Positions 52,996 to 63,281 of a DNA stretch of 64,000 nucleotides are shown in pieces. The notes beneath the pieces are model-generated. The model was not told the origin of the DNA. It saw only the letters and a program-made list of their open reading frames with translations, and made no database searches. Position numbers and translations under genes: made by a program. The DNA is from Allacma fusca. Its lineage: Eukaryota; Arthropoda; Collembola; Symphypleona; Sminthuridae. Each line of letters begins with the position of its first letter. The stretch's first letter is position 1. The stretch covers positions 823,501-887,500 of the forward strand of contig OX359248.1 in assembly GCA_947179485.1 (NCBI GenBank), written 5' to 3'.

Positions 52996-54176
52996 GTAAG
53001 TCTTTCAGGGGTTTTCAATGTTTCCATTACTTTTTTTTTCTACCCTTGAGCCCAATCCCTCCCCCCTCAACTGTCTAGTCCATCCCAGGAAAACCCTGGG
53101 AGTTCTTCCCATAAAAAATTACTCTCCTCCATCCAATTGCTCAATTTACTTGAGCCTCCCTGAAAGGAACCGTTATCTAAAGTTAATCAAGTGCTGGCTA
53201 TTTTTATTCTCACACCTCCTTTTGGTTGGACCACTATTATTACCTGGGACCACAATTCCACTGCTCAGGGGACAGCACGAGGGAGCCAATGTCTGGGAAC
53301 CTTGAGAACGTGTACACTTGCATGCTATTGCGAGGGTCATAATAATTCATTTCTTTCCATTGTGCCGTTATCATTTGAATTCGTGGGAGGGCGAGTGGGG
53401 TCAATGCTTCAAACTCCCCCGTTTTATCAATCACTCTCTTAATCGATTTCTACCCCGGTTTTTTTTTTCAGCACATGTAATCTCACCATTTAAAACCCAA
53501 CCTTTTTGATTTTTTTTTAAAAAAAGTACACAACGACAAAAACCGATTTGCGATAAAAATTTGTAGACTCTGTCAATTAACTCCCGAGCCATAAACGCTC
53601 CTGTAACGGTTCTTACCTTTCGGGGAACTCCAGTCTATCGGATTTATTTCTACTGTTATTATCACCGCACGAATACCCCCTACTTAGATTTGCTATTGAG
53701 ACGTTTGTATTGATTTCTAATTAGACTGAACCCAAGCAGCAACTGGAATTTCAAATCCCTTGTAAAAATTCATGTTAAAGGGATTTTTGTTTTTAGAAAA
53801 ACTTCTAAGTCCTACCAACTATGGACATGTGTAATAATAGTCAGAAAGAAATATTCAAGGGAGGGGCTTTTATTAATAGAAATAATTATTTATTACATAG
53901 GTACTTGTAGTAGCTTGTACTTTCATCGTGTCTTATAATTAATTCGCTCATAAAGAGTTTTCCACTAAACAGGAACAACTCGATTCATAATTCATACTTT
54001 TGAAGTGCTTTGAAAGTTCTTTCAAATTTACTTCCCTCTTTGCAGAGTAGCGTCGGTTGTCGTGGAGTTTTTCCTGTCAAAGGGAAAACGATCGAAGATT
54101 TCATCAAATTTGAAATCTAGAGGAATAAATTAGTTAAAGATAAACTAATAAGGATGTTTTGACTGTGTCCTGTCAG
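52996..54176 (+). other. Intron 4
   Basis: The 1,181-nt intron has a GTAAGT donor and an acceptor ending TGTCCTGTCAG. It contains poly-T/poly-A stretches around 53,460-53,525. No additional exon was recognised. Confidence 0.85.
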
Positions 54177-54266
54177 ATGGGTAAATCGAAAAGAGAATTG
54201 GCTCATGCGGAAGGATGGCTACCCAAAGGAGGAGTTTGTGCCTTGCGGAAATGAGTCTTGGAGCAG
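54177..54266 (+). CDS. NaCP60E: Nav2-type channel, exon 5: extracellular loop of repeat I
   Basis: A 90-nt exon whose first base completes a Gln codon. It encodes WVNRKENWLMRKDGYPKEEF and then a VPCGNESW segment. DSC1 has the equivalent WVNDTDNWL...LCGN at the same place in the S5-pore loop. NES is an N-glycosylation sequon, and the Cys of PCGN probably takes part in a loop disulfide. The exon ends AG|GTACTT (phase 2), completed by the first G of exon 6 to give Arg. Confidence 0.9.
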
Positions 54267-54521
54267 GTACTTGATATTAATTGCTCTTAGTTTTTACAAT
54301 GTAATTCAAAGATTGTACAGCTTAAATCGTTCTTCCGCTTGGGCTGTTCCCTAAAACAATGAAGGAGGAAGTTGGAGGGGCGGACAGGTACAGAGCTGGG
54401 GAGTGAAATTGATTGAATTTGTCAGAAATTTGTGTTTTGAGGATGTAGGATGGTTGACTGGTTTGAAGGAGAAAAATTGGATATTGTTGATATGATATTG
54501 GGAGATTGGGGTTTTGTGTAG

Positions 54522-54666
54522 GCAATGTGAGGAAGGCTACGTGTGTCTGGGTAACATGGGCTCCAATTACGACCACGGTTGGACCAGCTTCGATACTTTC
54601 TTCAGCTCCATGCTCAGTACTTTCCAATTGATTACGCTGGACTTTTGGGAGAGGCTTTATGATTTG
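54522..54666 (+). CDS. NaCP60E: Nav2-type channel, exon 6: pore helix and selectivity filter of repeat I
   Basis: The first base completes an Arg codon; the next 48 codons are in frame. The Cys-containing segment QCEEGYVCLGN is followed by DHGWTSFDTFFSSMLSTFQL, the family's NxGYTxFDxF pore-helix region. The filter reads ITLDFWERLYDL. The Asp encoded at 54,640-54,642 is the repeat I filter position and is Asp in both DEKA (Nav1) and DEEA (Nav2) channels. The FQLITLD(F/Y)WE form is nearer to DSC1 than to the Nav1 FRLMTQDFWE. The Glu three residues after the Asp is the usual outer-ring acidic position. The exon ends at the phase 0 donor GTACGT. Confidence 0.93.
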
Positions 54667-54823
54667 GTACGTTACGGAGACGCGGAGTAACATGTTTGTC
54701 ATTCACGTCGTCGGCTCTTGTATGTAGTTAGATGGTGGGGGGAGGAGAATGAGCCGATATTAATTTCTTGTTATACTGACTCACTTCTCTTCTTTCTCTT
54801 TCTTCCACCTCTTGTTTCTCCAG

Positions 54824-54958
54824 ATTTTGTCGACCACGTCGCCATGGTCGGTTTTGTTTTTCCTCATAGTGATATTCTTGGGCTCCTTCTACCTGCTCAA
54901 CCTCATGCTCGCCGTTGTTGCCATGAGTTATGAGGAAGAGTTTCAGCAGTCCACGCAG
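54824..54958 (+). CDS. NaCP60E: Nav2-type channel, exon 7: IS6 and start of the I-II linker
   Basis: A strong T/C-rich acceptor ending TTTCTCCAG opens a 45-codon exon in phase 0: [13 protein letters not shown], then IS6 [20 protein letters not shown] and [12 protein letters not shown]. The GSFYL(I/L)NLMLAVVA(L/M)SYEEE block is nearly the DSC1 sequence; Nav1 has NLILAIVAMSY instead. The Asn in FYLLNLML is the conserved S6 Asn near the activation gate. The donor is CAG|GTGAGC in phase 0. Repeat I is thus complete in exons 2-7, with 378 codons. Confidence 0.94.
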
Positions 54959-57753
54959 GTGAGCTTTGGATCCTACTAACTTTCCCCTACTAGATATTTC
55001 TACTCTGTCTTCACTTTCCCATTCTCACTTGCTCAACTTTCCCCCTCCGTTTTCGGATCCTTCCGTCTTATTACATATGTTATTTCCCTACAGACATGTG
55101 TATAGATACACATATCCCTAATTATAATAGCAGATCATTCCAATCACATGCACACAAAGCTATTATAAAGACATCAGACCAACCATAAAGTATCCCTACC
55201 CATTGATTTCAACACACTTTGTTCATAGGAGCACCCCCTCCAAACAGAACTGTTTGATTTATAATGTAATATATAGCAGAGAAAATTCCACAGTGGTATT
55301 CGAGTTTGCCCCCATAGAGAAAATGCTCTTATTACAGTACCTGGTTCTTGTAGTTAGAGGGAACTTTAGTATTCCAGGATAAAACAGACTAGATGATCAT
55401 AAATAGCAACAAGTCCCAAAAATCCTGAAACGTATTACAAAGAGAAACACTATTTTTACAGTAATTATTATTGTAAACTTAGTATGGATTCCCTTGCCCG
55501 AAATTCATAAAAGGAGTTAGTTTTTATTTTCGACCCTTCCGCTGCCTTGATTCAGCACGTTCTGTTCTCACCGTCACCCGCGAGTACACTGGTGTGAGAG
55601 ATTCTGACGTCATAAAGATTATGCAAAGTAATGAAATGAAAAATACCTCACAAATTGTAAGACATGACACAGACTTGGGTTGATGTCTGCCAAGTAATAT
55701 GAGGAGTCTATATACGGAAGTTCCCAACATTATATGTGGATATTTAAGGACACACAATGTATGAGAGCCGTTAGGAAAATGATGCAGAAGTCAGGAACGA
55801 GGGGGATAAAAGAAAATGAGAAACACGTCTCTAAATATTTCTGGTAGAGGTGGAATGGAGATTTAATTTTCCGAAGCTAAAGCACGAGAACAAGTGATTT
55901 TGAAGCTAAATTCCCATTAGAGTGTGAATCAATAGGAGGAAGTTTATCTACATGTGACACGCTTGGAGGTTCAGGAGAAGAAGAGAAAAAAAAAACGAGA
56001 CAAAAAAAAATGAGATGGTGGTGGTGTTTGCGTATGCGGAGGTGTCAAAGCTGTAATCGTTTTAAGATATTGAAGAATAAGATGTTTAATCGATCGATGA
56101 CGCATTTGACATGTCCTCCGGCTGATTGGAGCTGATCCTGATTGGTTGCCTTAAATAACCCCATTTGGGTTGACACGAAGGTGGGGTGGATGGCAAGGAG
56201 GATGATAGCCAGGAGTTGTCATGTCATCATCATAATAAGGGCTGCCACAGAGCAGAGTCGATCTCTGGAGTTTTTGTCCCTGCCAGAAAAAAAAAAGAAG
56301 CACAGGAGAGTCAGAGAGGGACGGAAAATGTGAAAGTCTATTCTCTAGATGCTGCTTCTTGGAAACGGCTCTGCAAACAACCACTAAACCTTAGCCACTC
56401 AACTTCCTGCCTCTCTCATCCATACAACTATCTGTATCTATGCATACATACATACCTCAATGTGCCTTTAACTCTGAGTGAGTAGACCTTCTCAATCCCG
56501 GTGTGTCATCTAATCAATAGTAGTTCTTCTCATGCATCCATCCATCCTCATATTCTCTAACTTACCATACATTTTTCCCCATCTCAAATATCCCACTTGT
56601 TACTCATACATACTACTCGGTTTTTTACATCTCACATTCTCTTTCCGTGGAGCGAGTCCACCGATATAGTGGTTTTACCTCCCACAACCAATTACCGACA
56701 GCTACAGTCGACTCTGTCTGTAATGAAGCCCTATTACTCTCACAAATTTTGACGTCATTAGGGGAACGTCATTCATATGCAGATATAACTCTTTTACATT
56801 GAGGAAGAAAAGGGCTGGAGTAATTAATTCTATTTATTACCCTCAAAAAACATGTATCATTTGCTCCCATGAACTTCACGGGGACTTGTAGGAGCAGGGA
56901 AGAATCCCTTTGAATAGTATTCAGTTCCATGGAACGATTCTCATAATCATTTTACAGACATAGTGCATCTGCTGCTTCTGTGGTAGCTCATCCAGGATAA
57001 AACTGACTGAAATGCTCCACTGAAAGGGAAACGATGTTTTCCTAAGAATTTTAATCCCTTCAATTACACCTCAAAACCTGGATTTCCCTATTTCCTTCCC
57101 GTTGCTTTGGGAACATCCCACACGATCATTTCACAAAGCGCAGGTTCATTGTAGTTATTGAAGTATATATTTCCTATATTTGACACAATAATTATGGTCT
57201 TCTCATGAGATTCCCACATTCAAATAAATTTAGATATTGGCCGGCTTTAGTTTTATGGATCACATCACATTCTTTCTCCTGATCCTCAGTCTAAGGGAAC
57301 CAAATTTTAAAGTATGGAACTCCATAATTATTATAGAGAGTAAATACTGTAGTACTGTACTTCAGGCAGGCTAAGTCAGGCCATTAATTCAAAACAGTAA
57401 TATCTACAGACAGGTCTTGTTGTAAGTAAGTGCAATTAATATAAATAATACATCAATTTATAATTAGTCATTTCTTGGAAGATTTTGAGCATATCAATTT
57501 TAATTTGGAAGCGGAGCAGCATTCACGAAGTAGAATATTTAATTATGTCAACTGTTGAGAGACTCATTCACAATAGGATTCTTCTTGGAAGGAAATTTGT
57601 TTATGGTAATTTTTTCCTGGGAGGCGCAGGGCGGCTGTGAGCAGTTCCAATGGTATGGGTACTGTAGTAATGGGGTACCAGGGACGAGTAGTTATATATT
57701 TAAATGATTAGGTTAATACAGAGATTTTGTTTACGTTAGCGAGGCATTTTCAG

Positions 57754-57834
57754 GGCAAACAGCGTGTGTGTTCTGGGTTCGCAGGACACGAGGACATAAA
57801 AAAAAAACTTCTGAGATATTCACTGACGACCCGT
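57754..57834 (+). other. Candidate 27-codon cassette exon in the I-II linker (speculative)
   Basis: The sequence GCATTTTCAG precedes 81 nt that stay open in phase 0 and end at CGT|GTACCT. Inserted between exons 7 and 8 it would preserve the frame. It would add 27 residues, including HEDIKKKLLRYSL, which vaguely recalls the DSC1 post-S6 segment NEERKKDLLDHR. The acceptor's pyrimidine tract is weak and the donor is not optimal. Chance is quite possible. Confidence 0.2.
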
Positions 57835-58735
57835 GTACCTTCGTGTTTCCTGTATGGCGTGCCTTCATTGAAGTGTAGCAATTATTTAACTGTCGTAGTA
57901 TTTATTTTCATTTAATTTCCCATTTGAAAGATGTTGGGGGGAATGGAAAGAAGTGATTGCATGCCGCAGTTGTGTTATTTTAGGGAGTCGGTGTCTCCTA
58001 GTCTTTCCAGCATGGTCGACTGTAGGGAGTACCGCATTGGTGGATACAACATTTGATTAAATGGTACATATGTAGAGGCAGGAGCATATTTTTTGGTAAT
58101 TATTTATTCCATTGAAAAAAATAGGATATTTCATGTGGAAACCCGAGACTATGATTTCTTCCTTGCGACAAGTTCCTTCCTTCCGGCCATTTCTTCAAAC
58201 CCAGGCTTTTCTATATAATCAGTCAAGGTCACATTTTCCAGAGATATTAAATTCGGATATTTTATAAATTAAGTCGGAATAGTTTACAGTATTTTGTACT
58301 CAATACATTTTAGTCAGTACTCAACGATTACCTAGCTCAGCCGATTTCCAGTCCTTCCTTTGCTATAAGAGCCCAAGCCCATGCGTATATAAGGCTGCAC
58401 TCGTAGAGTGTTTTATAATAATGGCTAATGGGAATCATAAAGTTGGCCTTAAAATGTAAATTTTGGAATTACATTGGAAATGTTGACTTCCCTCTTATTT
58501 TAAAACATGGTGAGCATTTGGTGGTCGTAAATTGCTTCAACGTAATTACAGTCCAGTATTTGCTCTGTGATAGTGTAGTGTATATGAAATTATATGTATC
58601 TCACTGTATAAGTCCCTACTACCATTTCCAATGGAACATTCTACAAAGTACATAGTTTTGCTTTCATTTTTTTTATCCTACCATGGCAACATTCCAAAGC
58701 GATGTAAGAAGCTTTCAGATGAAAAATACTATTAC

Positions 58736-58818
58736 AGAGAGAGAGAGAGAGAGAGGGAGGGAGAGAGTAGTGTCTCTGTATGTATGTGAGTTTGTGTGTG
58801 TGTGTGTGTGTATGTGTG
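58736..58818. repeat. (GA)n followed by (GT)n microsatellites
   Basis: A GA run at 58,736-58,767 and a GT run at 58,792-58,818 separated by about 24 nt of mixed sequence. Confidence 0.93.
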
Positions 58819-59518
58819 CGAAGACACCAAAGCAATTCCAACGTAGAGAATATTTGATTGAATCTGAAAGAAAAATCTACAAGATTATTCTTCGTGGAAG
58901 GAAACATCGAGGGGCGCTATTATTATGGGAGAAAACGTATTAAGGCAAAGGATCCGAATCCATGGCTTGGAGGTTGGAGGGAAAACTGTCGGAGGGTAAT
59001 TTATCGGAAGAAAATGCAAGTGACTTTAAAATGAAGTTAGTTTAGGTGGTTTTTCCATTGTGAAGCATTTACTGCACTAATAATTCCAAGGCCGGGATAT
59101 AGAAGGATTTTCTATAAGTTCACCCACACCTACACGTCCTGCAGTTACTGGAGTAGACAAGTACAATGTATTTCATGTGTGGCTCTCCATCCCCCCACTG
59201 ATACACATGCATTATAGCGTACAGGACTCTGCTCCGCTCATGTTTGCTAGGACGGAGTTTGATAGGATGTGAAAAGCCATTATGCCTTGAGCGGAAAGCC
59301 TAGGGAAGGAGACATGGGAGGATGGAGAGCGCTAAAAGGAAAATTAAATTTTAACAGAGTATTTAAGTGATATTTATTGAAAATTCGGTGAGACACGCAT
59401 ACCACGTTATATTGGAAAAGGGGGTCGAGAGAAAGAGAGAGAGAGAGAGTATTTGTACAATTTCCCCTCGCCTGTTACAAGCCCCAACACAGGAGCTAGT
59501 AATGGAGGAAGAATGGAA

Positions 59519-59690
59519 GTGTAGGAGAAAGTGCGGTGAAAGTATAGGGCAGCAGTCCTTGTGGTGAAAATATAGGACAGTAGTATTTGTTGTGAAAGTA
59601 TAGGGCTCTTATGGAGAAAGTGTCGGAGAAAGCATAGGAGGACCTATCTACCTAAGAGAACATGTAAGAGAAAGTGTAGTAGGGGTAACT
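59519..59690. repeat. Diverged minisatellite of GAAAGTATAGG-type units
   Basis: Repeated motifs such as GGAGAAAGTG, GTGAAAGTATAGG and GTGAAAATATAGG recur at roughly 20-45 nt spacing through the segment. It is one of the densest clusters of the dispersed octamer GAGAAAGT. Confidence 0.7.
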
Positions 59691-60189
59691 ATAAAGGGAG
59701 CGTATAGGGAAATTTCCAGGGCAAACCCTACCAGAAAGTTGAGAGGGAGTAGTGTCTCATAATGAGATATCTGTATTCACGCTTGGAGATGTTTGCATGA
59801 GCTGACGAGTATAATAAAGCGGGAAACATTAAGTGATATATGATCCCCTTAGCTCATTGGTATTTATGCAAGGAGAAATATTATTTAAGTGTATTTTCTT
59901 AGCCTTTGCATCGGCAGTCGGGCCCATTCAGGACTTTTAATTTATGTGTGTGTTCATGTGTATACAACTAACAATAAGACTCTTATGTGGGGCTAGATGT
60001 GGAAGGATTCGTTCTATCAATGTGGTTGAGCGCACCTCACGCTATTATCACTTTGTGTACGGGGTGAGCTTCCGCTCGGCTCTATTAATCATATCGATTT
60101 CTTTTGTCGAGACTTCTTTGTTTATTTTGTATTTTATTACAACAAACTCTTAACACGTACGATACAGCAGAGTGAGGGTAGGAGAAAGC

Positions 60190-60212
60190 GAGAGAGAGAG
60201 AGAGAGAGAGAG
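60190..60212. repeat. (AG)n microsatellite
   Basis: AG dinucleotide run of about eleven units followed by AAAGTGAGAAAG. Confidence 0.93.
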
Positions 60213-60648
60213 AAAGTGAGAAAGAAGTAGGAAAAAGCTGAGGGAAAGAAAATGCTACAAAATAACAGAGATTTTTTCCCCTCGTCTCTCTCTCTCTACA
60301 TTTTCCCAGTCCAGAGAGTCTTACATGCTTACACATAGTTACTTAACCAAAAGGTACTGTTCTATCTCGTTTCCCGTTTTTCACCATTCTTTCCCCTATG
60401 TTTATTTTATGAGCACGGAAATTATATTGATTTTTTTCTCTGGGACTTCTATAAAATGTGCCTCAATGGAGACTCGGGCACAATGCTACACCCATGCATG
60501 TACAAACATAGATACAGTATAAACACATATATCACATGTAATTCTCTTCATGCAAGTACAAAAGAGGCCATATCTTAATTAACCCTGAGCGAGTGGTTTA
60601 AATTTAATGTTGATAACGTTCCTTTGTAGCTCCACCATTGTGGGCTTA

Positions 60649-60976
60649 GCTTTGTGTACGTAATGGAAATGTGATATTGTTTTCCTTTTTGTCCTCCTCG
60701 TCAACTCCATCATTTCTGGACTCTTCCCAAATTCTCGACTAATTCTGGAAATGTGGACTCACTCTCAATCCCGGGCAATTTTTCTACCCGTTTCTTTTAA
60801 ATACCTGTGCCTCTGTACCTCCCGACGTGTGAATCTTCTACATTTCTCGTTGGATCCACCACACACACGTTTCCCTTGTATGTATGTGCGTTCCCCCGGT
60901 TTTTATAATGTTCGGAACGATCCCTCCGAATTTGGTGGTCCTGACAAATATGGGATGACAACTTGGCAAAAACCTA
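60649..60976 (+). promoter_or_regulatory. Long AG exclusion zone before the exon 8 acceptor
   Basis: No AG dinucleotide occurs for about 328 nt; the first is at 60,977-60,978, where the frame and phase fit exon 8. Scanning from a distant branch point to the first AG produces such zones. A branch-like CTAAT lies at 60,739-60,743 and is followed by a pyrimidine-rich stretch to about 60,900. A nearer CTGAC at 60,941-60,945 is an alternative. The sequence just before the acceptor is poor in pyrimidines, which favours the distant signal. Confidence 0.6.
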
Positions 60977-60978
60977 AG

Positions 60979-61938
60979 GTTCCTCTGACAAAGCACCAAA
61001 AACTAAGCATTCATCGCTCCGCATCCACGTTCAGTTTTGACGACCCCCGGAAATTGAAAGTGACCGTAATGACCCAGTATAAGAAACGAACTCCATCCGA
61101 GAGAGAAATGATTGCACGGACTTTACGGAACTCTTCCTTAGCAAAGCGAAGACCGAGGAGGGCCATCCGTCGGAAAAATCGTTTGACCGCCGCTTTTGGC
61201 GGGGGATCGAAAAGTGGGACAACGACCGGTGCTGGGACGCCCAACGTTAAGAGTGCCACGGCCAGTATTTGTGATGAGAACGGGCTGGTTCTGGACAGTG
61301 GGGGTGGGAGTAGTGTGAGCGGGGCGGGGGAGGAGGTCATCCCGCCCAGTGAGTCTGGCCTCAAGCACCGGAGAGTGACAGTGACGAGTGAAGTGAGACA
61401 GCCTCACCCGCCGACCTCCTCCTCCTCCTCCGCCCCTGACCATAGTGCTGCTGGAGTGAGTGCCGGGACGGTGAGTGATGTCCCCAAAGTTCGGATCGCA
61501 AAAATTAGCGGGAAGAAAGCGAGCGGTGGGGCTATTAAAGTCGACACTTGTGTCATCAATTCCGTGGAGGGTGACTCGGGTAATTTCTACATCAACATTG
61601 AGGATGGGGAGGATCCGGACGGGGAGGATGGGAAGAGACGGCCGAACTTACATCAAGCCATAATGACTTTATTGGGACGACGTGTTTCCATCGAAACTCG
61701 ACCGGCTAGTTTCATCGAGAAGGATGGGATGAGATCATGGGATGGAAACACCTCACCCGGCTCACCTTCTGATCTTCTCCCAGCAAATCCTCCCTGTACA
61801 CCCATCTCACCTTGTCTTCCTTCCCGACTAACTCTTGTCCCGGTAGATCCACAAATTCCCTCACATGATGATCTATCACCGACTTTCTCTCCCAAAACTA
61901 TTCATGGGCTTCCCTCGGTCCAATCTTCTGCTGCCAAG
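60979..61938 (+). CDS. NaCP60E: Nav2-type channel, exon 8: large I-II cytoplasmic linker
   Basis: The exon has 320 codons in phase 0. Near its start, LSIHRSASTFSFDDPRKLKV aligns with the DSC1 linker segment DHRDDSTFSFDPSVLNVKKL, followed in both by a strongly basic stretch (here KRRPRRAIRRKNR). Later parts are low-complexity: Gly/Ser runs, poly-Ser, an acidic GEDPDGEDG patch and a Pro/Ser-rich end. GRRVSIE fits the PKA consensus RRxS, and HRRVTVT is a second basophilic kinase-type site. The donor AAG|GTATTC is fair. The start is the first AG after the exclusion zone; 60,994 is an alternative that keeps the frame. The exon is visibly richer in G and C than its flanks, as expected for coding DNA here. 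Confidence 0.82.
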
Positions 61939-62848
61939 GTATTCCTTTTTATTACAACCTTTCGCTTTTCATTGCTCACCTCCCTCATCTATTATCTTTC
62001 CCAACTCCATTTCCCCCAATATCTTGTCCTTTTACGAATTTCTCTCTACCTCTCTCCCCGTCACATTACTCCCGAAAGCACCGCACTCAAAATACGGAGA
62101 TTACCAATTACTACAGGGCTAATAATTCACCAGCGTCATTTTTATTTTCTCATTACTTCAGGGTTGTAATTCAAAACGTGGTTTTATCAAAATACTTCCA
62201 GGTCAAATGGATATATGTAGCTTGTAAAATTTTAAGCATTCAAAACGAGTCTCCTCTAAACCTTTTATCATTCCCAAAATCAAAAAGTCAAGAGCGGGCT
62301 TTTAGATCAAATTAATATATATATACGTGTATGTTTTAGAATGTGATATCTAATTAATTATATTTTTTCCAATCCAATTTGTACAATTTGAGCATTATTT
62401 GTAAAAAGTTTAAAATTCTTGATATTTGTAGCATCATATCGTAGTAACGTTTACAAGACGACATAATATTTGTGTACAAGAAATATAGTAATTCTGCTCC
62501 GACGCAAATATCGATCTTTTTTCTCATATAGAAACAGCAGAAATAATATGATTCCTTATAAAAAAAGTGTATGTCTCTATTCGTAAGTTATTAAAAAAAC
62601 TAAATTCAGAAAATCTTTCCCTTTGAACATGTCTACATGAAGCTTCTTGAACCCAGCTGTAAAGAAATGATGCTGCCGTCGCCAAGTTCTATAACAACGT
62701 TTGGAAGTATGATCAATTTTGGTACCCTCAAAAATAAATATATATTTATGTTATCATTCCGACAGAATTTCTACCACAAAAGACCATGATCTTTTGATGA
62801 AAGGATTCTTTTGAAAAAGGATGATTGCTATTTGTAAAAATTTTTTAG
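61939..62848 (+). other. Intronic region that probably hides a further exon
   Basis: Exon 8 ends in phase 0, whereas the best acceptor for exon 9 needs phase 1 and the next best needs phase 2. At least one short linker exon therefore lies here and was not identified. The exon 8 frame stays open into this region until TAA at 62,167-62,169. Confidence 0.5.
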
Positions 62849-63063
62849 AACCCACCAAAACAACTTTGACGAGCAAAGGGAAACCCGCAAATTTCAGCTC
62901 AAGCTGCATGGTAGCCATTAGAAATAAGCTCACACCAGTTGTGAACCATTGGGCTTTTGAGATATTAATTACGACTATAATTATCTTCAACACAATTTTA
63001 TTGGCCAGTGAGCATCATGATCAGCCTCAGTGGTTGGAGCCGATTCTCATTGTTGGAAATCAT
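62849..63063 (+). CDS. NaCP60E: Nav2-type channel, exon 9: IIS1 and IIS1-S2 loop (start approximate)
   Basis: A TTTTTTAG acceptor at 62,848 opens the exon with two bases of a split codon; a second AG at 62,897 (AAATTTCAG) is possible. The protein continues through NKLTPVVNHWAFEILITTII, FNTILLASEHHDQPQWLEPI and LIVGNH. The (S/M)EHH motif after the S1 helix is a repeat II signature in DSC1 (LAMEHHG) and, as DHH, in Nav1. The donor CAT|GTAAGT is consensus, phase 0. The helix is shifted in composition relative to the insect sequence but all landmarks are in place. Confidence 0.82.
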
Positions 63064-63281
63064 GTAAGTCCCGTAAATAAATTTAGGATTTAATTCCGTT
63101 CCAGGATGACCGTAAAAATACCATTCTCATTTTACGATCAAATGTTTCGGAGTAAAAGCTACTTTTACGGTGATGCTTGGATTCGGAGGATGTGACCCTG
63201 TGCAACTAGTACGTACATCCAAGGGGAATGTTTTTAATAGGAATGTAGTAACATGAGTTTTTTTTCTGTTTACTCTTCCAG

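Larger units (their letters stand above)
54959..60978 (+). other. Intron 7, about 6.0 kb, with a possible cassette exon
   Basis: Contains GA and GT microsatellites (58,736-58,767; 58,792-58,818; 60,190-60,212), a diverged GAAAGTATAGG-type minisatellite at 59,519-59,690 and a frame-preserving exon-like block at 57,754-57,834. Its last 330 nt lack the dinucleotide AG. Nothing else gene-like was seen. Confidence 0.65.

Noticed and set aside
60751..60993. ATG codons near 60,751 or 60,952 as the start of a separate gene
   Set aside because: The downstream sequence aligns with the I-II linker of the channel and exon 7 ends in the matching phase, so an internal exon is the simpler reading; an alternative first exon is kept only as a finding.
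62610..62658. Exon-like block after TAAATTCAG, before GTAAAG, as the missing exon between exons 8 and 9
   Set aside because: It starts in phase 0 and ends in phase 1 as needed, but its last base T joined to the first AA of exon 9 makes a stop codon.
62651..62730. Frame reading DAAVAKFYNNVWKYDQFWYP, considered as a transposase relic
   Set aside because: About 22 codons only, stops on both sides, and no inverted repeats or further transposase motifs nearby.
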